A stretch of 64,000 nucleotides of DNA from Pseudomonas alkylphenolica (GTDB taxonomy: Bacteria > Pseudomonadota > Gammaproteobacteria > Pseudomonadales > Pseudomonadaceae), in contig NZ_CP009048.1 of assembly GCF_000746525.1 (NCBI RefSeq), forward strand, positions 726,001 to 790,000, read 5' to 3'. A model generated the notes under the pieces. The model was not told the origin of the DNA. It ran no database searches and was given only the letters and a program-made list of their open reading frames with translations. Position 1 is the stretch's first letter, and the number at the start of each line of letters is the position of its first letter. Shown piece by piece: positions 35,204 to 45,637 of the stretch. A program made the translations under genes and the position numbers.

Positions 35204-36129
35204 ATACACCAAGCCCCACGCCAACAGTAATACTTGAGGCGAACAAATCGACGGGCGAGCAGCCGGTGGAGCTATTTATCGTCGATGAGCACACCGAAAA
35301 CTATTTGGCGCTGCAGGCAGGCGGTGACTTTGATCGAGGACTCCTTACAGGCGCACTAGGAGGGATAGGTGGCTGTGCAATGTTGGGTCTTGGCCTTTTA
35401 GGCGCAATACAAGGAATGTTCGATATTACCTGCATGACGTTTTCTATAGGCATACCTTTATTTCTGGCGCCATTCCTGTGGGAAACTCTACGCCCATTAC
35501 CCCTCCCTATTCTTTTTAACCGCCGCACCCAAGAAATTTATTTCGATCACGATGGTGAACTATTCCATACCCCATGGGATGGTATTATCGCTGTATCGAA
35601 TGAATTTCAAATAGTTGGAGCACAAATCGGTAGCATTCAAAACGCTTCGCTTGAAATCAGGGTATGGAAATTTGAAGAACCGGAGACAGCGCTAATGGTC
35701 AGCCTTGGAGCGCCCTTCGGCAAATCACTTGCGCTGCAAAAAGGCTTTTGGGAATACATTCGTTCCTATATGAACAACGGCCCTTACTTTGACGAACACG
35801 GCAATCACAGCGAGTCGGATACATTCGTAAAAAGTCAGTTGGCCGTGCGATTCAAAATGAGCGACAGTTTCAAACATACCCTAGCGCGGATAAAACAGGC
35901 GAAAAAAGACGCCGGCGGCAAGAATTACTTAAGTGGCAGTGATTTTGCGATGCTGATACTCGAACCTATGTTTTACCCCATGGCCAGAATCCAGGAATTC
36001 ACCTACAGCATTGCAAAGCGCCGCTCCCGCAACCGCTGGCCGAGCCTTGTTACTGAACGCTTAAAAGCCAATGGCCCCACCACGCGCCTGGTTGATCTGG
36101 AATGTGAAAAGGGGGAAGGCGCCGAGTGA
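35194..36129 (+). CDS. putative immunity protein, copy 4 (type B)
   Basis: A 311-aa intact paralogue. Start MDMNTPSPTPTVILEANKS, as in copy 1, at an ATG inside the effector fossil. TM region GGIGGCAMLGLGLLGAIQGMFD and C-terminal FAMLILEPMFYPMARIQEF follow copy 2 (type B). The DUF6708-like core reads FNRRTQEIYFDHDGELFHTP. It is the most diverged copy at DNA level by eye and probably came with the lost second effector. Its last codon overlaps the next gene start as GTGA. Confidence 0.75.
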   Translation: MDMNTPSPTPTVILEANKSTGEQPVELFIVDEHTENYLALQAGGDFDRGLLTGALGGIGGCAMLGLGLLGAIQGMFDITCMTFSIGIPLFLAPFLWETLRPLPLPILFNRRTQEIYFDHDGELFHTPWDGIIAVSNEFQIVGAQIGSIQNASLEIRVWKFEEPETALMVSLGAPFGKSLALQKGFWEYIRSYMNNGPYFDEHGNHSESDTFVKSQLAVRFKMSDSFKHTLARIKQAKKDAGGKNYLSGSDFAMLILEPMFYPMARIQEFTYSIAKRRSRNRWPSLVTERLKANGPTTRLVDLECEKGEGAE

Positions 36130-37115
36130 AAAACAGTGATACGCAAAACTCAAGCTCGGCGCCCGATGTCCAGGTTCCACCCGACTATCGCCGGTGCCTG
36201 CCCGTCGAGTTGCACAGCCAGGCGGATGCCTTCATCCATTATCTGCATGAGCTACCCAATAAATCACCGGTCAAGTGCCCCGAGTGCGGCCACCCGCGCT
36301 TCAGGCTGGATGCCCAGCAAAACCTGCGCTTACCCTTCTACCGCTGCATTGCGTGCAATAAAGGTTTTAACTGCCTGACGAAGCATCCGTTTTCAAACTA
36401 TGGGCATATGCACCTGTGGTCGGCCTATGCTCATTACTTGCTAGCGGGTTGGCCTGCGCCCGCTTCTGCCAAAGCCTTGGGTATTTCCCCCAGTTCCACC
36501 TGGCGCTGGATCAAGCCTTGCCGTGCGGTGATGGCCAAAGAGTTTCCGGCGCTGTATCACTGGTGGTCTGCGCGACAAGATCGCACCAGCCTGGAACCAC
36601 CCGCGCATATTGCAGTTCAGGCCCAGACGTTCCTGGGTCGGTTAGAGCACTTGCTGACCACTCGGCAGGCTGTGTGTCCGAAGTGTGGTTCGCCTGATAT
36701 GCGGCGTGTCGATGAGCGACGCCCCAATTTTGTCTGTCCCGGCTGCTGGAGCACGGTGAGCTTGACTAAAGGCACGTTGCTGAGCCGAATGAACTACCCA
36801 GAACACTGGCTGGGCTTTGCCCAAGGGCTGATCAATGGCGAAAGCATCGTTGACCTGCAGCGACGCACCGGGCTCTGCGGGGTTGCCTGTAAGCGCTGGC
36901 AGGTGCGTTTCATGCAGATGATTGAGCAGCAGGGGCACGCCGAGCTTGCTCGATGGATTGCCTGGCTACGCAGTCGCCGGGTCAAAGAGGTGAGTGATTT
37001 TGTGCGTGGCGGCGGGCAGCTGGAGGTTGTCCGCGGCTCGCGTCATTCCGCCGGATCGAAACGGGCTCTGAAGATTCCACCCAGTCGCCAGCGCAAGCAA
37101 AACGCAGATGCTTGA
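36126..37115 (+). CDS. DUF746-like protein with two zinc-ribbon/HTH modules
   Basis: A 329-aa protein made of two similar halves. Half one: CPECGHPRFRLDAQQ ... FYRCIACNKGFN (CxxC ... CxxC ribbon, residues 51-80), then LAGWPAPASAKALGISPSSTWRW (HTH-like). Half two: CPKCGSPDMRRVDERRPNFVCPGCWS (186-212), then INGESIVDLQRRTGLCGVACKRW. The layout copies the N-terminal ribbon plus HTH of IS1/IS1595-type transposases, but no DDE catalytic domain follows; the tail is basic (KRALKIPPSRQRKQ). I recall this as the DUF746 family. DNA or RNA binding is inferred. It starts at a GTG overlapping the stop of copy 4, so it is coupled to the immunity array. Confidence 0.65.
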   Translation: MKNSDTQNSSSAPDVQVPPDYRRCLPVELHSQADAFIHYLHELPNKSPVKCPECGHPRFRLDAQQNLRLPFYRCIACNKGFNCLTKHPFSNYGHMHLWSAYAHYLLAGWPAPASAKALGISPSSTWRWIKPCRAVMAKEFPALYHWWSARQDRTSLEPPAHIAVQAQTFLGRLEHLLTTRQAVCPKCGSPDMRRVDERRPNFVCPGCWSTVSLTKGTLLSRMNYPEHWLGFAQGLINGESIVDLQRRTGLCGVACKRWQVRFMQMIEQQGHAELARWIAWLRSRRVKEVSDFVRGGGQLEVVRGSRHSAGSKRALKIPPSRQRKQNADA

Positions 37116-37196
37116 ACCTCTTCAGCGCACACAGGGAACCGGAAGGATGCGCTCATAAAACTGGCATGACCTGACCAAATTGCCCCTGACAGGCAC

Positions 37197-37229
37197 AAAA
37201 AAGGCACTTGCGATAAACGCTAAGTGCCT
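37197..37229 (-). terminator. intrinsic terminator of ssrA
   Basis: On the minus strand AGGCACTT and AAGTGCCT form a stem around a 12-nt loop and continue into TTTTTT, 18 bp past the CCA end of tmRNA. Confidence 0.8.
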
Positions 37230-37246
37230 GATTTGTATAGCTTGTT

Positions 37247-37638
37247 TGGTGGAACCGGGGGGATTTGAACCCCCGTCCGCCAGTGCTCCGCTGTCGGTCC
37301 TACATGCTTAGCCGTGTCTATTGAGTTAATCCGCAGCCGCCCGACGGGCAGGGTGCTTTGGACGAGTTGTGTAAGTTTTAGCCGCTTCGTCCACAACGTA
37401 CTGCACGGCGATCCTGTTCTGTATGACAATCACTTCGGGTTTACAGGCATCCCCTGGTGATTGCTGGAGCCGAAGCTACCAGAAGGAAGCTCTAGGCTGC
37501 TTACGCAGCGAAGCGTACTTCCCCGTAGTTTTCGTCATTGGCAACTATAGAAAGTTGCAACAGTGGATTTACGAGTTCTGTTACCAACTCGGCATGCACC
37601 TAGAGTTTCACTACCGGCGTCGAATCCTAATCGGCCCC
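37247..37638 (-). ncRNA. ssrA: tmRNA (10Sa RNA)
   Basis: A 392-nt transfer-messenger RNA that rescues stalled ribosomes. The 5' end GGGGCCGATTAGGATTCGAC and the 3' end GGTTCAAATCC ... GGTTCCACCA form the alanyl-tRNA-like part, with the T-loop and encoded CCA visible. The tag reading frame (about 37501-37542) begins at a GCC resume codon and reads ANDENYGEVRFAA then TAA, ending in the Ala-Ala that feeds ClpXP. Pseudoknot stems follow. Its protein partner smpB lies 7.4 kb away. A terminator follows at once. The accessory effector module ends 131 bp from its 3' end. Confidence 0.97.
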
Positions 37639-37682
37639 ATTTGTTGCGCTCTAGCTGAAGCGTTTTTCAACGCTCGGGGATC

Positions 37683-37688
37683 AGTATA
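37683..37688 (-). promoter_or_regulatory. possible -10 box for ssrA
   Basis: On the minus strand TATACT (GCGTATACTG) lies about 45 nt before the mature tmRNA 5' end. The leader between them can form AGCGTT/AACGCT and would be removed by RNase P. No clear -35 is seen, so this is tentative. Confidence 0.35.
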
Positions 37689-37739
37689 CGCCATCGGTCG
37701 GGCGACGTCGACTGCGGTTCCAGTCGCCCTGCTGATTCG

Positions 37740-38012
37740 CTACTGGCCGCCTTTTTCGGTTTTTTCCAGGCGCTCGATCACTTTGCTGGTGATCGCGATG
37801 CAATCCTTGTCATTGCCTGCGGCCTGGGCCTTTTTGGCGTCTTCGACGTGTGTGGCAACTGATTTGTCGAGTCCTTCTGAGGTTGCACCGGCGGTGGCCA
37901 GGGTGTCGCTGATTTTCTGCAGGTTGGCAGTGCACAGGTCTTCGTCTGCAAACACAGGGGATGCAAGCAGGGCGGCGGTAATCAACAGTCCAGTAATCGC
38001 AGTACGCTTCAT
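37740..38012 (-). CDS. small secreted/periplasmic protein, function unknown
   Basis: A 90-aa protein with a clear signal peptide (MKRTAITGLLITAALLASPVFA, cleavage after about residue 22). The mature part is an all-helical 68-residue chain with two Cys (DEDLCTANLQKISDT and NDKDCIAITSKVIERLEK), possibly forming a disulfide in the periplasm. AGGAG precedes the ATG. No family function is recognised. It lies upstream of ssrA on the same strand. Confidence 0.75.
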   Translation of the reverse strand: MKRTAITGLLITAALLASPVFADEDLCTANLQKISDTLATAGATSEGLDKSVATHVEDAKKAQAAGNDKDCIAITSKVIERLEKTEKGGQ

Positions 38013-38100
38013 GTAAATCTCCTTGGCGCGATGGCCTTGGGAAAAGGGAGCCGTTCTGGATGGACTGCGACGCTTGCCGGGGGCAGATTAGATGGCCTCT

Positions 38101-38148
38101 TCGCGGGGCAAGCCCGCTCCTACCGGTAGGAGCGGGCTTGCCCCGCGA
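38101..38148. repeat. REP pair, perfect 48-bp palindrome
   Basis: TCGCGGGGCAAGCCCGCTCC with TACC forms one 24-bp half; the other half is its exact reverse complement with no spacer. The repeat stands between the small secreted protein gene and the end of the dld-like gene, 8 bp from the latter's stop. Confidence 0.92.
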
Positions 38149-38155
38149 TCGGAGT

Positions 38156-40966
<2,811 letters not shown>

Positions 40967-41046
40967 GCAATCTCCTCGCGGGACCGCGGCGTCTGGTGCG
41001 CCATGTGTCCCGGTCAATCAGGCGGTGATCGGTGCGGGCGCGGCAA

Positions 41047-42192
41047 TCAGGCGCCCAGTTCGCGTACCAGCGAATCACGGGTGATCTCGCTGATGGTCTT
41101 GGCGCCGGTAAGCACCATGGCCACGCGCATTTCTTTCTCGAACAGGTCCAGCAGGTTCTTCACTCCGGCTTCACCAGCGGTGGCCAGCGCATAGAGGAAT
41201 GCACGACCGATCAGCACGGTGTCCGCACCCAGGGCGATCATGCGCACCACATCCAGGCCGCTGCGAATGCCGGAGTCAGCGAGGATCTTCAGGTCGCCTT
41301 TTACCGCATCGGCGATCGCCGGCAGGGCCCGGGCGCTGGACAGCACGCCATCGAGTTGGCGGCCGCCGTGGTTGGAAACGACGATACCGTCGGCACCGAA
41401 CTTCACCGCGTCCTTGGCATCCTGCGGATCAAGGATGCCCTTGATCACCATCGGACCATCCCAGAACTCGCGGATCCACTCCAGGTCTTTCCAGGAAATC
41501 GACGGGTCGAAGTTGGCACCCAGCCAGCCGATGTAGTCGGCCAGGCCCGTTGGGCTGCCACGGTAAGTGGAGATGTTGCCCAGATCGTGCGGCTTGCCCA
41601 GCAGGCCGACATCCAGCGCCCACTGCGGATGAGTCATGGCTTGCCAGACGCGGCGCAGCGGCGCATTCGGGCCGCTCATGCCCGAGTGTGCGTCACGGTA
41701 GCGGGCGCCAGGTACCGGCATGTCGACGGTGAACACCAGGGTGGTGACACCGGCGGCTTTCGCCCGCTCCAGGGCATTGCGCATGAAACCGCGGTCCTTG
41801 AGGACGTAGAGCTGGAACCACATCGGGCGATTGATGGCCGGAGCGACTTCCTCGATCGGGCAGACCGACACCGTCGACATCGTGAAGGGGATGCCCTTGG
41901 CCGCGGCTGCACGGGCGGCCTGGACTTCGCCACGCCGCGCGTACATGCCGGTCAGGCCGACCGGCGCCAGGGCCACCGGCATGCTCAGCGTTTCGTTGAA
42001 CAGTTGGGTCTCAAGGCTCAGCTCGGACATGTTTTTCAGCACGCGCTGACGCAGTGCAATGCTGGCCAGGTCTTCGACGTTGTGGCGCAGCGTGTACTCG
42101 GCGTAGGCGCCGCCGTCGGCGTAATGGAACAGGAACGGCGGCAGCTTGCGTTGCGCTGCGGCGCGGTAGTCGGTAGAGGCAGAAATGATCAT
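41047..42192 (-). CDS. lldD: L-lactate dehydrogenase (FMN, quinone-linked)
   Basis: A 381-aa alpha-hydroxy-acid oxidase that converts L-lactate to pyruvate at the membrane. FMN and substrate sites visible are [50 protein letters not shown], and the catalytic His-Gly-Gly-Arg in [12 protein letters not shown]. The phosphate-binding end is [27 protein letters not shown]. Length equals the 381-aa family standard. It lies between lldP and the dld-like gene, in one operon. Confidence 0.96.
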   Translation of the reverse strand: MIISASTDYRAAAQRKLPPFLFHYADGGAYAEYTLRHNVEDLASIALRQRVLKNMSELSLETQLFNETLSMPVALAPVGLTGMYARRGEVQAARAAAAKGIPFTMSTVSVCPIEEVAPAINRPMWFQLYVLKDRGFMRNALERAKAAGVTTLVFTVDMPVPGARYRDAHSGMSGPNAPLRRVWQAMTHPQWALDVGLLGKPHDLGNISTYRGSPTGLADYIGWLGANFDPSISWKDLEWIREFWDGPMVIKGILDPQDAKDAVKFGADGIVVSNHGGRQLDGVLSSARALPAIADAVKGDLKILADSGIRSGLDVVRMIALGADTVLIGRAFLYALATAGEAGVKNLLDLFEKEMRVAMVLTGAKTISEITRDSLVRELGA

Positions 42193-42261
42193 GTGGTCTC
42201 GCTGCGTCGGTGGAAAAGGGCGGATGCCGGGCGCGCAGCAACGCGCCCGGCCTCTGACACT

Positions 42262-43926
42262 TTAGTGAACCAGCATGCCGGTCAGCCAATATGCCTGGAT
42301 CAGGGTGATCAGGCCGACGATGGTGGCGAAGAACAGGCTGTGCTTGAGGGTGAAGCGGAACAGGTCGGATTCCTTGCCGACCAGGCCGGTGGCCGCACAG
42401 GCTACCGCGATCGACTGAGGCGAAATCATCTTGCCGGTTACGCCGCCGCTGGTGTTGGCCGCAACCAGCAGGGTGTCGTTGACCCCGATCTGGTGCGCAG
42501 TGGTGGCCTGCAGCGAGCTGAACAGGGCGTTGGACGAGGTGTCGGAACCGGTCAGGAACACACCCAGCCAGCCGAGGAACGGCGAGAAGAACGGGAATGC
42601 CGCGCCGGTGCCGGCCAGTACCAGGGCCATGGTCGAAGACATGCCCGAGTAGTTGGTAACGAAGGCAAAGGCCAGAACCATACCGATCGACAGAATCGGC
42701 CAGCGCAGTTCGAAGAAGGTCTCTTTCAAAGTGGTAAGACCAGTTTTGAAGTTGATCTTCAGGACCAGCATGGAGATCAGCGCCGAGAAGAAAATCGCCG
42801 TACCGGTGGCGGAAATCGGGTCGAGTTTGAACACGGCCGGAATCGCGGTCGGGGTGGCGACGATCGGGGCGGTCTTGATCACCAGCTGATCAAGGTGCGG
42901 GATGGCGAAGTTGAACACCCAGCTGTACATCGAACCGCCGGCGGCGAAGGCTGCCTTGAACGGCTTGAGGGTCCAGATGGTGACCAGCACGGTGAGGATC
43001 AGGAATGGCGACCAGGCTTTGAAGATCTCGCCGAGGCTGTATGGCGAAGGCTGACTGCCGCCTTTGACCACTGCTGCGCCGACGCTGCCGGTGGCGCCAG
43101 CGAACGAACGCTTGGGCTGCCAGACCTTGAGGAACAGGGTCAGGGAAATCAGGCTGGCCAGGGCCGAGGTGATGTCCGGCAGTTCCGGGCCGATGAAGTT
43201 CGAAGTGAAGTACTGGGTCACGGCGAAGCTCAGGCCAGCTACCAGTGCGGCAGGCCAGGTCTCTTTGACGCCGCGCAGGCCGTCCATCATGAACACCAGC
43301 CAGAACGGCACGAACATCGATAGCAGCGGCAGCTGGCGGCCGGTCATGGCGCCGATTTTGAAGGCGTCGATACCCGTCACCTGACCAGCGACGATGATCG
43401 GGATACCGAGGGCGCCGAAGGCCACTGGCGCGGTGTTGGCGATCAGGCACAGGCCGGCTGCGTACAACGGGTTGAAGCCCAGGCCGACCAGCAGCGCGGC
43501 GGTAATCGCCACCGGGGCGCCGAAGCCTGCCGCACCTTCAAGGAAGGCGCCGAAGCAGAAACCGATCAGCAGCACCTGCAGGCGTTGGTCATCGGTAATC
43601 GACAGCACGGAGCTGCGGATCACTTCGAACTGGCCGCTCTTGACTGTCAGTTTGTAGAGGAACACTGCAGCGACGATGATCCAGGCGATTGGCCACAGGC
43701 CATAGGCAAAACCGTATCCGGCGGCGGCAAGCGCCATGTCGGCGGGCATCTGGAAGGCGAAGATCGCTACCAGGATCGACAAACCGAGGGTGATGCTGCC
43801 GGCGACGTGGCCCTTGAGCCGGAACACTGCCAGAGCGAGGAAGAAGAACACGATCGGGATGACTGCCGCGAGCGCGGACAGGCCAAGACTACCAAGCGGA
43901 CTGTAGAGCTGTTGCCAGGTTTGCAT
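42262..43926 (-). CDS. lldP: L-lactate permease
   Basis: A 554-aa lactate/proton symporter of the LctP family with about twelve to fourteen helices. Family blocks are [67 protein letters not shown] and [30 protein letters not shown] lies about ten bases before the ATG. It is the first gene of the lld operon, with a palindromic operator and a CA-rich Crc-type motif upstream. Confidence 0.95.
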   Translation of the reverse strand: MQTWQQLYSPLGSLGLSALAAVIPIVFFFLALAVFRLKGHVAGSITLGLSILVAIFAFQMPADMALAAAGYGFAYGLWPIAWIIVAAVFLYKLTVKSGQFEVIRSSVLSITDDQRLQVLLIGFCFGAFLEGAAGFGAPVAITAALLVGLGFNPLYAAGLCLIANTAPVAFGALGIPIIVAGQVTGIDAFKIGAMTGRQLPLLSMFVPFWLVFMMDGLRGVKETWPAALVAGLSFAVTQYFTSNFIGPELPDITSALASLISLTLFLKVWQPKRSFAGATGSVGAAVVKGGSQPSPYSLGEIFKAWSPFLILTVLVTIWTLKPFKAAFAAGGSMYSWVFNFAIPHLDQLVIKTAPIVATPTAIPAVFKLDPISATGTAIFFSALISMLVLKINFKTGLTTLKETFFELRWPILSIGMVLAFAFVTNYSGMSSTMALVLAGTGAAFPFFSPFLGWLGVFLTGSDTSSNALFSSLQATTAHQIGVNDTLLVAANTSGGVTGKMISPQSIAVACAATGLVGKESDLFRFTLKHSLFFATIVGLITLIQAYWLTGMLVH

Positions 43927-43942
43927 ATGGGGTGGCCCCTAA

Positions 43943-43950
43943 TTGTTGTT
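43943..43950 (-). promoter_or_regulatory. Crc/Hfq-type CA motif in the lldP leader
   Basis: On the minus strand AACAACAA (in CCAACAACAATTAGGGG) sits directly before the AGGGG ribosome site of lldP. AAnAAnAA motifs at this position bind Hfq-Crc and block translation during catabolite repression in Pseudomonas. The assignment is by motif only. Confidence 0.55.
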
Positions 43951-43970
43951 GGTCAGCACTGGCATTGGAT

Positions 43971-43987
43971 AATTGGTAAGACCAATT
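43971..43987. promoter_or_regulatory. LldR operator
   Basis: AATTGGTAAGACCAATT is a 17-bp palindrome with one central base. It contains TGGTAAGACCA, which fits the FadR/GntR-class operator TNGTNNNACNA. It lies 45 bp before lldP and on the lldR side of the divergent region, so LldR would use it to repress lldP-lldD-dld without lactate. Confidence 0.75.
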
Positions 43988-44179
43988 TACAATGTCGAGG
44001 CGCTAGGTTAAAAGCCTCGCTGTGGGTGTGTCAATTTGTCCCAAGAAAACTTTCGTCGGATGGGTGTCGGCGAACGGGCCTGAGCGGCAGCGAAAGTTGC
44101 AATCTGATGGGTGTCGGCAGGGAGCGGATAGGCCAGAATAGACGGCCCCGAACGTACTCGGGATTGTGGAGAGCATGTG

Positions 44180-44947
44180 ATGGTTTTTGATCAGGTCCGC
44201 CAACGCCGTTTGTCCGACGATATCGTCGACAGGCTTGAGGGGATGATTCTTGAGGGCACCCTGACTGCCGGTCAGCGGCTGCCTGCTGAGCGGGCATTGG
44301 CTGAGCAGTTCGGGGTGTCGCGGCCTTCATTGCGTGAAGCAATCCAGAAGCTGGTGGCCAAAGGGTTGCTGGTCAGTCGCCAGGGCGGCGGCAACTATGT
44401 GGCCGAAGCGTTGGGTTCGACCTTCAGCGATCCGTTGTTGCAGCTACTGGAGAGTAATCCTGAGGCACAGCGCGATCTGCTGGAATTCCGGCATACCCTG
44501 GAGGCATCGTGCGCCTATTACGCGGCAATCCGCGCGACCGAGCCGGATCGTCAGCGCCTCAAGGCAGCGTTCGATACCTTGCAGGACTGTTACGCCCGCT
44601 CGGGTGAAGTGGATCGGGCCGAGGAGGGCGCTGCTGATGCACGCTTTCATCTGGCGATTGCTGAAGCCAGCCACAATGCGGTGTTGCTGCACACCATCCG
44701 TGGGCTGTTCGATCTGCTCAAGCGTAACGTGGTGACCAACATTGGCGGCATGTACAAGCAGCGTGCCGAAACCCGCGACATGCTGATCAATCAGCACCGT
44801 GAGCTGTACTTGGCGATCGTGGAAGGGCGGGCAGAGGATGCTCGCGAGGTGTCCAGCCGACACATTCTGTATGTGCAGGAAGTGCTCGATGAAGTGCGCC
44901 AGGAAGTGCAGCGAACAGCGCGAGCGGAACGGCGTAGCGGGCGTTGA
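44180..44947 (+). CDS. lldR: GntR/FadR-family lactate regulator
   Basis: A 255-aa repressor. The N-terminal winged helix (LPAERALAEQFGVSRPSLREAIQKL, residues 35-60) is followed by an all-helical FCD ligand domain (LEFRHTLEASCAYYAA, ARFHLAIAEASHNAVLLHT, HRELYLAIVEGRAEDAREV) with the metal/ligand His residues in place. It is divergent from the lld operon, as LldR genes usually are. The ATG at 44180 follows GGAGAG; a GTG immediately before it is possible. L-lactate is the expected inducer. Confidence 0.92.
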   Translation: MVFDQVRQRRLSDDIVDRLEGMILEGTLTAGQRLPAERALAEQFGVSRPSLREAIQKLVAKGLLVSRQGGGNYVAEALGSTFSDPLLQLLESNPEAQRDLLEFRHTLEASCAYYAAIRATEPDRQRLKAAFDTLQDCYARSGEVDRAEEGAADARFHLAIAEASHNAVLLHTIRGLFDLLKRNVVTNIGGMYKQRAETRDMLINQHRELYLAIVEGRAEDAREVSSRHILYVQEVLDEVRQEVQRTARAERRSGR

Positions 44948-44951
44948 AGCA

Positions 44952-45017
44952 ATCGCGGGGCAAGCCCGCTCCCACCGGGATTGAGTGACCCTGGTAGGAG
45001 CGGGCTTGCCCCGCGAT
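44952..45017. repeat. Pseudomonas REP pair
   Basis: ATCGCGGGGCAAGCCCGCTC and its reverse complement, about 18 bp apart, lie between the convergent ends of lldR and smpB. Confidence 0.9.
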
Positions 45018-45038
45018 CAAAGGCGCTTTAGACCGAAA

Positions 45039-45521
45039 TCAGTCTTCCTTGCCCTTATTGCGCACCGCACGCTGCAATTCGCGATTGGAATCACGTTCGC
45101 GCTGAGTATCGCGCTTGTCGTATTCCTTCTTGCCCTTGCCGAGCGCGATTTCGCACTTGATCAGGTGCTTGCTCCAATAAATCGACAAGGCTACGCAGGT
45201 GTAACCCTTTTGCTGGACGGCAGCATGCAGCCGCTCCAGCTCGCGTTTATTGAGCAGCAGTTTGCGGGTGCGTGTCGGGTCGGCAATGACATGCGTACTG
45301 GCGGCCGTCAGCGGCGTGATATGGCTGCCCATCAGCCAGGCCTCGCCATCTTTGAGCACCACGTAACTGTCGGTCAGATGCGCCTTGCCGGCACGCAGAC
45401 TTTTTACTTCCCAACCGGACAGGACCAATCCGGCCTCGAACTTGTGCTCGATGAAGTAATCGTGTCGCGCCTTTTTATTCTGCGCGATGGTCCCTGTCGG
45501 ATGTTTCGTTTGTTTAGCCAT
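45039..45521 (-). CDS. smpB: SsrA-binding protein
   Basis: A 160-aa OB-fold protein that binds tmRNA and enters the stalled ribosome with it. Family blocks are [48 protein letters not shown] and the positively charged tail [20 protein letters not shown], which reaches the mRNA channel. The full length is standard. It shares the minus strand with ssrA, 7.4 kb away. Confidence 0.97.
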   Translation of the reverse strand: MAKQTKHPTGTIAQNKKARHDYFIEHKFEAGLVLSGWEVKSLRAGKAHLTDSYVVLKDGEAWLMGSHITPLTAASTHVIADPTRTRKLLLNKRELERLHAAVQQKGYTCVALSIYWSKHLIKCEIALGKGKKEYDKRDTQRERDSNRELQRAVRNKGKED

Positions 45522-45637
45522 AGGGGCGGCATTATAGGCAGTCGTTGCGCTGTCGGCTACGGGGTAGCAGTGCGCTTGAGCCTGTGAGATGAATCCCGGA
45601 CAATGCGCGCTCTTTTTTTCCACAGTTGAGCGTGTTG

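Noticed and set aside
37423..38016. Open frame of 197 codons across ssrA and the small secreted protein gene
   Set aside because: It lies over tmRNA and a gene with a clear signal peptide on the other strand.
41032..43323. 763-codon open frame across lldD and lldP on the opposite strand
   Set aside because: It spans two genes and their gap with low-complexity Gln/Gly/Arg content; lldD and lldP are certain.
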